DNA of 64,000 nt from Piromyces finnis (Eukaryota > Neocallimastigomycota > Neocallimastigomycetes > Neocallimastigales > Neocallimastigaceae): assembly GCA_002104945.1 (NCBI GenBank), contig MCFH01000039.1:358501-422500 (forward strand), given 5' to 3'. The position numbers and the translations under genes are program-made. The notes beneath the pieces were generated by a model, which saw only the letters and a program-made list of their open reading frames with translations, did not search any database and had not been told where the DNA came from. Shown here in pieces: positions 55,628-64,000 of the stretch (the stretch's first letter is position 1; each line of letters begins with the position of its first letter).

Positions 55628-57638
55628 TATTACTTTTTATTTTTATTTTATTTAATTTTATTTTAATATTTTATTTAAAAGTTTTAATTTTATTTGTTTA
55701 TAATAAGTACAATAATATATTTTTATTTACAATTATTTTTATTTATACTGAATTTTTTTTATTTACAATAATATAATTTTATTTACAAGTATTTAGTATT
55801 ATTTACAATAATTTGTTCACAATAAAATAATTTTATTTACAGATATTTTTTTTTTTTTTTTTTATAAAGGATATTAGGTTTTTTTTTTTTTTTATTAATA
55901 AAATATACTCTTATATAATGTAGTATGATAGAGAGCAATTTAGTTGTTATGTGTAGACAGTTATTTTAATTTTATTGTTATTAGGGAACTTTATTCTTGA
56001 GAAAATTTTATTAACGTTATGAGTATATTTTATTTATATCAAATTTTTTTTATATATTAGTATTGTTATTTATAAAGAATAGTTGTTTTTAATGTAAGGT
56101 ATATATATATATTTCTTTTATTATTACAAAGCAGAAAGATAATATTGATTATGTTGTTATAGTACCTTCAGAGTACCCGACAGTTTCGTCACCGTGCCTT
56201 TCGACCTCCACTAACTAACCGTCATAAATATTAAGTGGTGTAATATTTACTTATTAGTTAGCGCTCTACTCCCCCACGATATGTGATAAAACTGCACTCT
56301 TACTAACTTACTATAAAACACTTTAATTATCTCAGTAATTAATTAACCGAAAAGATAAACAAAAGTTATTTTTCGCTGAAAATTAACTAAAAAGACAACT
56401 CAATATTATTGCTTTTATTATTTGAAATTTATAACAATACTTTTAATTTTATTTAACCGATGATTATATTTTATAATTTTTATTAAATAATTTTTATCTT
56501 TAATTTATAAATTATACTTATTAATTTATAATTATAATTTATGTATTTCTTTTTCTTTTAAAAAAAAATAATTAAATATAAAACTTTATTTACAGGATTT
56601 ATTTTTCGCTTTTTAGTGCCTTACAACAATTTAATTAACCGGCAAAAGCTACTAACTAGAGGTGATATACTAGACCTCAAAATAAATTTAAACTATATAT
56701 TTTTATGTCGCTTTACCTTCACGACAAACCTTTAGCCTTCGGTGACTAAAGTTCCTTATTCGCCAGAGTTCACTAAAGTATTCAACTTGAGAGTCCTGTA
56801 TTGCGTGCTTTTTATCACACTAACAATCCCTTCCTCCAAGTAAGCGTGCTATTCACACTCGTCCTACTTTTACAAATACTTCAGTGATTAACAGCTATAG
56901 TTTCTAACCGACTGAAACTAGTTAATTATACACTGAAACTCTGTATATGAGCTCTATACGCTCCTAGTATATTTTTACAAGTATTTTTAATTTATAAAGT
57001 TTTATATTTATAATAATTTTTTTTTTTTTTTTTTTTTTTTTTTTGTAGTATATATATTTTTTATATATATATATACTTATATCTTTATTTATTATTATTT
57101 TATTTTATTATATGTTTGTTTTTATGTATATATATCTAATGTATATATACCTATTTTATTATTATTATTATTATTAATTATTTTAACTATCTAATTTATA
57201 ATATTATTAACTATTTATCTAATCTATGATATTTTTATAAAATTCTTTTCTTATTTAAAATATTTATATATTTTATATAATATATAATATTTATATATCA
57301 ATTTGCTATATTAATACTATACTATTAAGTATTATAATTTATTTATTTTATTTTTAATGTTATTTTAATAATATTTAAATAATATTTCAATATTGGGTAT
57401 TGATTTATTATTTTAATATTACTTTATTATTTAATATTTATTAAATTTTAATAAGCTATAATTTCTAAATAGATGAAATATTGAGAATATCTAACTATTC
57501 TATTAACTATCTATTCTATACTATTATAACTTGATTATTTAATTAATTTCATAAAATATTTTACTATTTTTTATGAAATTTTTATATAAAGAAAATTTTA
57601 TATTTACCTTATTTTGATTCTCCGGTTCGAAGGACCAT
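55628..57638 (-). other. Long 5' leader of element D
   Basis: 2.0 kb between gag ATG and the 5' LTR, without a long frame. It contains GC-richer blocks (for example 56155-56285 and 56640-56970) that are conserved in inverse orientation at about 59500-59945 in relic D2, and a poly(T) run at about 57018-57044. Such a long conserved leader may hold packaging or translation signals (inference). Confidence 0.65.
57620..57637 (-). promoter_or_regulatory. tRNA-Tyr-like primer-binding site of element D
   Basis: One base inside the 5' LTR the minus strand reads TGGTCCTTCGAACCGGAG, complementary to a tRNA 3' end CTCCGGTTCGAAGGACCA. Animal tRNA-Tyr ends CCGGCTCGAAGGACCA, one mismatch in 16, so tRNA-Tyr is the best guess. 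Confidence 0.7.
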
Positions 57639-58429
57639 TGATATAATTTGATAATAATCTTAATTTTGAATTTTACTTCAAAAAGTGATTATTATATTAT
57701 ATCTTGAGTTATAACTATATAAGTTATATGGATTAGAATTTGAAATTGTTTTTATAAAGATTAATAAAATTGTTTTATTAAAAACACTAAATTGTTTTAT
57801 TAGAAACACTCGTTTTTCTAATATTTAAATATTTAAAATTTTATTTAATTAATTATAAAAGTGATTATTAAAATTATAATATTTCTTTATTAATAATAAT
57901 AATAATGATTAAAATAAGAATATTTACATGTATTTATATTTTCTTTTAATTTTAAACTATTTACATTAAAATAATAAAATTAATAACTATTTACAGTAAA
58001 AGTAATAAAAGTAATTAAAAATAACAATAAAAGAAATAATTAAAAGTTAAAGAATATAAAAAGTTGTTTATTTTACAATTAATTAAAGTAATAACTATTT
58101 TTAATATTTTAATAAAAGTGTATAATTATATTATTTTATAACATGGATTATTATATTTGTTTACTTTTAAAGTGTAATTTACTAACGAAGTTATTAAATA
58201 TTTAATTTAATAATTAATTTAACAAAAGTTATATATTTTGATCTCGATTAATTAAAGTTTATTATTTTCTTTCAATAATTAGAATATATGCAGTGTTTAG
58301 GATTAATTTTATTTTAGAATTTTGGTAAAGTAATTAATTAAACTATAACTTATTTAAAGTTACTTTTAGGGTTAATTTGAAAATCAGGTTTAATAATAAT
58401 TTTATATTTATTAATTTCATTATTTATCA
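57639..58429 (-). repeat. 5' LTR of element D (family I)
   Basis: 791 bp, TGATATAATTTG...ATTTATCA; flank GAAT at 58430-58433 repeats the left flank of the 3' LTR (50012-50015). Confidence 0.93.
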
Positions 58430-58436
58430 GAATACT

Positions 58437-58942
58437 TGTAAAAGGTTTTTTATAATATTAGTTAATAAGTTGCTAATTAGTTAATTAAGTTAGTTATTAC
58501 CTCTCTATACGAGTTAATAACTAAATAAAGTTTTATAAAAAATAATAAAAGAAAGAAAATAAATATTATAACACTAAAATAAATATAAACGCTTATATAA
58601 ATATTTTATGAAATAACTTTTACTTAAATAATTATATTTTAATTATATCTTTTATTTATTTATTATAATTATAATACATTAATTATTATTATAGCTATTA
58701 ATTTACTTTAATACTAACGCTAAAGTATTTAACGTTAGTTTTAACTATACTATTTAACTATATTTAACTATATGAGTTTATTTTCTTTACCACTTGATTG
58801 GGTAAAGCAAATAAGCTTCCTATTTAATTAATAACCATTAATATATGGTTATACATATATTTGGCCAATAAATGATGACCAGAATATATGGTTTCAATTG
58901 AAATATTTGTGGGCAAACTTATGGCCACAAATATTTCTTACA
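58437..58942. repeat. Solo LTR H3 (family H)
   Basis: 506 bp, TGTAAAAGG...TTCTTACA, flanked by ATACT at 58432-58436 and 58943-58947. Inserted 2-3 bp from the target site of element D. Confidence 0.92.
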
Positions 58943-58954
58943 ATACTAGAAATA

Positions 58955-59032
58955 ACTAAATTGTCTTAGTGGTTAGTAGCTAAGACTTTGAGTCTGAATG
59001 ACACTAGTTTGAGACCTCATAGATACTATTTT
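58955..59032 (+). ncRNA. tRNA-like Pol III unit 3
   Basis: A-box-like TGTCTTAGTGG at 58962, B-box-like AGTTTGAGACC at 59006, T4 run at 59029. It is a close relative of the unit at 24134, including a 7-bp self-complementary arm GTCTTAG...CTAAGAC. No proper cloverleaf. Confidence 0.45.
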
Positions 59033-59363
59033 AAAAAAATTATAATTTTATTTTATTTTTAAATTTTATTTTATATGAAGATTATTGATTGGTTAAGAAT
59101 TTTAAGTTGAAAAAATTTTATAAATTAATTTAAAAAATTTTTAGTATAAATACGAGTGAATTTTCCCAAATATTTTAAAGAATCGAGATTTTATTAATAA
59201 ATAATTATATTATTAAACACTAACTTATTAAGTTAAATTCTATGTGTTTTTAATGATATTTTTATAAATTAATAATTTACAGAATATTTTAAAGTGTTAA
59301 TATTACTAAGTTATTTAGTAAATATTATAATTTGTTTTATTGTTAAAGACACATTTCTTTACA
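59033..59363 (+). repeat. J-like LTR remnant
   Basis: Non-coding. A CCAAT-type TGATTGGTTA at 59086, GTATAAATACGAGTGAATTT at 59148 and TTTTATTAATAA after it, ending TTTCTTTACA at 59363. Same layout as the J1 LTR. Confidence 0.55.
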
Positions 59364-60421
59364 ATAATAATAATAATAATAAAATAGGTATATATACGAT
59401 AATAAATAAAGAGTTAAGTATATATATATAAAAAATATATATATACACAAAAAACAAAAAAAAATATAAATATAAAACTATATAAATAAGAATACTTGTA
59501 AAAATATACTAGGAGCGTATAGAGCTCATATACAGAGTTTCAGTGTACAATTAACTAGTTTCAGTTGGTTAGAAACTATAGCTGTTAATTGTTGAAGTAT
59601 TTGTAAAAGTTGGACGAGTGTGAATAGCACGCTTACTTGGGGGAAGGGATTGTTAGTGTGATAAAAAGCACGCAATATAGGACTCTCAAATTGAATACTT
59701 TAACAAACTCTGGCGAATAGGGAACTTTAGTCACCGAAGGCTAAAGGTTTGTCGTGAAGGTAAAGCGACATAAAAATATATAGTTTAAATTTATTTTGAG
59801 GTCTATATCACCTCTAGTTAGTAGCTTTTGCTGGTTAATTAAATTGTTGTAAGGCATTAAAAAGCGAAAAAAAAAAATAAATCCTGTAGAGGTCGAAAGA
59901 CACGGTGACGAAACTATCGGGTACTCTGAAGGTACTATAACAACATAATCAGTATTATCTTCTGCTTTGTAATAATAAAATAAAATATACCTTACACTAA
60001 AACCTTATAAATAACAATACTAATATATAAAGTAATTTGATATAAATAAAATATACTCATAACGTTATAATAAATAATAATAAAATTTTCTCAAATAAAG
60101 TTCTCTAATAACAATAAAATTAAAATAACTGTCTACACATAACAACTAATTGCTTCCTATCATATTATATTATATAAGAGTATATTTTATTAATAAAAAA
60201 AATCTAATATCTTTTATATAAAATATCTGTAAATAAAATTGTTTTATTGTGAATAAATTATTGTAAATAATACCAAATACTTGCAAATAAAATTATATTA
60301 TTGTAAATAAAAATCATTGTAAAAAAATATATTATTGTAATTATTATAAATTAGAACTTTTAAATAAAATATTAAAATAAAATTAAATAAAATAATATAA
60401 AGAAAAATAAAAAAAATAATA
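59364..60421 (+). other. 5' leader of relic D2
   Basis: From about 59490 this is the reverse complement of the element D leader (55640-57000), with deletions. No frame. Its LTR is absent; the left side joins a J-like LTR remnant. Confidence 0.65.
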
Positions 60422-62430
60422 ATGGATAATATTACTAAAGGTATTACTTTTAATAGAATACCTATTTTGGGTTCGACAAAGGTTGAATTTGATGATTAGG
60501 TATTTTCTTTTAAACATTGATGGTCCCAGAACAAGAAAAATTAGAATACCTTATATCATTAACTACAGGTACAGCTAGAACAATTGTAGTTAATGCATTA
60601 AACAAAGAAACACCAGATGATTATAATACCATCATCAAAAACCTTAAAAGTCATTTTAAAGGTTCCATACCAAAGATTTCAAGACTATTAGAATTATCTA
60701 CTATTACAATAAAGAAAATTGAAAGTGTATCTGAATTCAATATTAAATTTAACTCTTTAATAAATAAAACAAATTTAAAAATGTTAAATGAAATTATATT
60801 ATCATACTACATTAATGCTTTTAGAAATTTTACCAGAAGGTCCTCAAATGATAATAATGCTCAAAGAAATAACTTTAATAGTTACAGCAGAATAAATAAC
60901 AATTATACCACTCAAAATAGTTTTAAAAATTATAATTATAGAAATTATACTAATAATCACAGAAATAATAATTATAATAATAATATTCAAAATAGCAACT
61001 ACAATAATAATAATAATTATTCAAGATTTAATAATATTAACCAAAATGTGGAGCAAAGAAGTACCTTAAAATATCCACAAAATAATGAGGATGAACTAAA
61101 AGAAATAACCCAAAAGCTTGCTGACCTAAAAATTAATGTTTGTTCAGATTGTAAAATAATAGGTCATACAACGAATGATTGTCCAGAATTAGATGATGAA
61201 TATAATCATTTAAATTAAATAATGGGAGTAAGCAATCTCCCATAAAAACTAAAATTGCAAACAATTCACAAAATGTACAAGAAGCCCAAATAAATTCTAA
61301 TATCTCTAATGAAAATAATTATTCTATAAATGCTGCTCAAAAGAAGAAAATAAATGTTAAAACATTAGATAAAAATAAAATATCATCAAATAATAAAAGT
61401 ATTGTCAAGCCCTCAATACTTAACCAACCTAACATTAGAAACTTAAAACAACAAAAGAAAGTTATTAGAAATACTCGTAGAAGAAAAATTAATAAAGATA
61501 AAGATGAAGTTATGGAAGAAATCCCAAATGAAGAAATAGAAATAGAAAGAAGAACAAAATAATACCAAAGAAATATCTTTAGAAGAAGTTACTAATACAA
61601 AAGAGCATATCCAACCTATCAAAATTAATGATTCTAATAATTCTACTAATGAAGAAACTTTTAAAAATAATAATAAAACAAATAATGTAAAAGTAAAGAA
61701 AAATTTTGTCAAACCCAAAGTAACTACAAAAAGAAATATGATAGAAATGCAAATATTAAAAACTAAAGATAAATTTATTATAATTAAAGAAGCAAATAAT
61801 TTATATCCAAAAATAAGTCTTACTCAATTACTTTTTGCTAGTCCATCACTCAGGAAAGAACTAGAACAAGGTTGTAAACCTAAAGTTGAAAAAGTGATGT
61901 ACTCCTTTAATAACTCTAATATTCCATTAATAATTGGTGATATAGATGGAAAATATTTAAAAATTCTTTACGATACTGGCGCAAATGTCAATATCATTAC
62001 TACAAATGGTTTCAATAAATTATCAAATAAAAATATTGAAAAAAGTGATGAGGAACAAAATATAACTATTGTTAATGGTACTGCTGTTCCTACAAATATT
62101 TTTACTACTTTAAAAATAAATATTAATAATTGTTATACTATTTTAGAAAAATTTTATATTATTGAACAAAGTAATCCATACTTTGATATAATTTTTGGAA
62201 GAGGTATTCAAAAGAAATACCGTTTATTTGACCCTGAAATTATATATATCAGAAAACTAAAAAAGGTTTAAAGAAAATTACAAACATTATCAATAGTAAT
62301 GATAATGATACTAATGATATTTCTTTAATGAATTTTATAATTATTTCAAAAGAAGAAAACCAAGAATTTAAAGACACATTAAAAGAAATCTTAAATTCAA
62401 CACCTCATACAATTCTAGAAAAATTTTTGT
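60422..62430 (+). pseudogene. D2: gag and protease relic of a D-family element
   Basis: ATG 60422 starts a D-type gag (ITKGITFNRIPILGSTKVEFDD), broken by a TAG at about 60497 (Trp codon lost) and a small deletion. The frame resumes at about 60517, with an internal deletion of roughly 40 residues after FRNFT. It reaches the knuckle (CSDCKIIGHTTNDC) and stop TAA 61216-61218, keeping the slippery TTTAAAT and the hairpin. The pol leader has a frameshift near 61550. The protease (LYDTGANVNIIT) is open from 61738 to 62271, shifts again, and the element is cut at about 62430, where it meets element L head-on. RT and integrase are absent. Confidence 0.85.
61209..61241 (+). promoter_or_regulatory. -1 frameshift signal preserved in relic D2
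   Basis: TTTAAAT at 61209-61215 directly before the gag TAA, 8-nt spacer, then GGGAG (61224-61228) pairing with CTCCC (61237-61241). Identical layout to element D. Confidence 0.75.
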
Positions 62431-64000
62431 AAAGTCAGAATTAAACTGTACTCCATTATCAATAATTATAGTAGTAGGTGTACCAAATCTTGCAAAAATT
62501 TTTGATAGTAAGTAAACCACATCGAGACATTATTGAGGACTGCGGCTCTGCTTCTACCCACTTGGTAAAATAGTCAACTACTACCATAATGTACTGGTTG
62601 CCTTGGCTAGTAGCAGGTAAAGGGCATATTATATCTAAACCTAGGTGAGTAAATGGAGCTTCCACAGGAGTAACATATTTTTCTGTGGGATTGGGAATTT
62701 CATTCTTTTTATTTAATTGGCAGGTAATACAATTAGCTATGAATCTTTTAATATCTACTGTCATTCCTTTCCAGTAGAAGGATTTCTTTAACCTCTCATA
62801 AGTTTTACTGAAGCCTTCGTGACCAATTGCATGTGCTTTCCAAATTAAATTGAACTTTTCTTCATTTGTACTAATTATTCTTCTTAGATTTCCTTCATCT
62901 TTAATGTACCTTTCATTATCTAGAGTCACTATATAATCCTCAAGGAATTCTTTCATGAATTCAGCGATATCTCCATCTGTATCATTTTCATTATTATTAC
63001 TACTGCTATTATTAATAGAATGTATTCTATAATTGATTAAATTATATGTATTACTCTTATTTCCTAATATATTATCTATATATTGTAATATATAATTCTA
63101 AGTTTGGTTCAATTGATTTTTATATTGACATAAATTCTCAATTTTATGTTCTTCATTCATATTTTGGTTTTCTCCATTATATTGTAATATACGAAATTCT
63201 ATATGGGCCAGTATATTAGAATAGTATTTGTTTATATCATTTTTGAATTGAATCAATTTAATTAAAAATTTCTTCAATTTATTTTTATTTTTAATATATT
63301 GGGGTTTATATGATTATATATATTATGATTACACTCTGATATATGGGATTTGTTCTGAATTGAAAATTTTTTTGGATTTCCTGAAAATTTCAAATTATCT
63401 ATATACCACCATTTTTCCCTTAAATTTTTAATTGATGAAATTTTTGAATTTTTCAAAATAATTTTATTTTTTTGAATAGTAGATGATTTATTATGATTTT
63501 GAATTCCTAAATTATTTTGACCTTTTTGTGGCGTTTTGAAATTTTTTTGTGTTTTCTTCTGACAAAACTTCTTCTTTATTAACTAGGTTATTACTTCGTC
63601 TTTCTAAGGTAGCAGGTATTCTTGATAAAGCGTCAACGAGACAATTTTTCTTTCCTGGTTCATATAATATTTTTATTCTTAACATACTTATAGTAATGCA
63701 CCACCTAATATGGCGCATGTTTTCTGGTTCTTTATTAATGAATAGACCAAGCAAGGGTTTATGGTCGGTATATAAGAGAACCTCATATTTATTTCCAGAA
63801 ATATAGTATTTAAATTCCTTTGCACAGTAATAGACTGCTGTGCCTTCCAGATCCGTTGTACTATAATTTCTTTCTGCTTTAGTGAGTGTTCTACTTATAA
63901 AATGTATAGGATGCTCTAAGCCATCTTCATCATTAATTTGTAGTAATACACCTCCGATACCATCCTTACAGGCATCAGTTCTAATAATGAATTGTTTATT
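62420..64000 (-). pseudogene. Element L: RNase H-integrase part of another Ty3/gypsy pol (runs off the window)
   Basis: Minus-strand frame entering from the right edge. RNase H (FIIRTDACKDGIGGVLLQ, LYTDHKPLLGLF, LVDALSRIP) is read from 64000 to 63512. About 550 bp of low-complexity, Asn/Lys-rich linker with a few stops follow. The integrase is then read from 62956: H2C2 (HAIGHEGFSKTYERL...CITCQLNKK), LGLDIICPLP, VVDYFTKWVEAE. A frameshift near 62535 moves the second catalytic Asp (IIIDNGVQFNSDF) into another frame. It breaks off at about 62420 against D2. It is related to element D but distinct. Protease and RT lie outside the window. Confidence 0.83.

Noticed and set aside
24134-59032. tRNA-like units as genuine tRNA genes
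   Set aside because: A and B boxes are present, but acceptor and T stems do not pair, so I list them only as tRNA-like.
1-64000. CRISPR arrays, rRNA, riboswitches, bacterial-type operons or insertion sequences
   Set aside because: Nothing of the kind is visible; repeats are LTRs or low-complexity DNA and the genes have eukaryotic introns.

Overview
The window is very AT-rich eukaryotic DNA with short GT-AG introns (129, 135 and 325 bp in the best gene), long homopolymer spacers, a multidomain adenylation/polyketide synthase protein, a bacterial-type iron-dependent alcohol dehydrogenase, a subtilase fused to a chitin-binding domain, and a dense nest of fungal-type LTR retrotransposons. Together these point to an anaerobic gut fungus (Neocallimastigomycota). 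That assignment is inference from composition and gene content; no rRNA or other marker gene is present.

Positions 1-12,900 are the host-gene region. It holds the 3' end of an unidentified gene (1-132), a four-exon A-ACP-KS-AT megasynthase (1747-7381), a secreted or membrane-anchored cysteine protein (8949-9824), a two-exon coiled-coil protein (10236-11003) and an intact iron-containing alcohol dehydrogenase on the minus strand (11732-12898).

Positions 13,400-64,000 are almost entirely retrotransposons and their remains: two Ty1/copia relics (13456-15573; 21730-22280 plus 23256-23734) and at least seven Ty3/gypsy elements or fragments. I name the families by letter. K (35424-41623) is complete, with both LTRs and a 5-bp target duplication. 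D (50016-58429) is complete in outline, with 791-bp LTRs and two premature stops. E (42198-47812) is decayed. J1 and J2, A, C, D2 and L are partial. At least nine solo LTRs with recognisable target duplications are inserted into these. In the best cases removing an LTR restores a reading frame, so the order of insertion can be read. The only host gene seen in this half is a broken subtilase/chitin-binding gene split in two (33450-33835 and 27333-28830) by about 4.6 kb of LTR material.

The most interesting content is the replication and expression signals of the retroelements. (1) K, J1 and J2 carry, starting at the first base after the 5' LTR, a 10-11 nt sequence complementary to a site about 35-39 nt after the LTR TATA box. 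This is the Tf1-type self-priming arrangement, with compensatory changes between J1 and J2. (2) Families D and A, with unrelated gag genes, share a gag-pol -1 frameshift module: TTTAAAT, an 8-nt spacer, then a GC-rich hairpin. (3) Both copia relics have a primer-binding site matching the anticodon arm of tRNA-Lys(CUU), i.e. half-tRNA priming. (4) Independent LTR insertions of families I/D and H pile up within a few bases of each other, just upstream of tRNA-like Pol III A-box/B-box units. (5) The megasynthase has lysine in place of the acyltransferase nucleophile serine.
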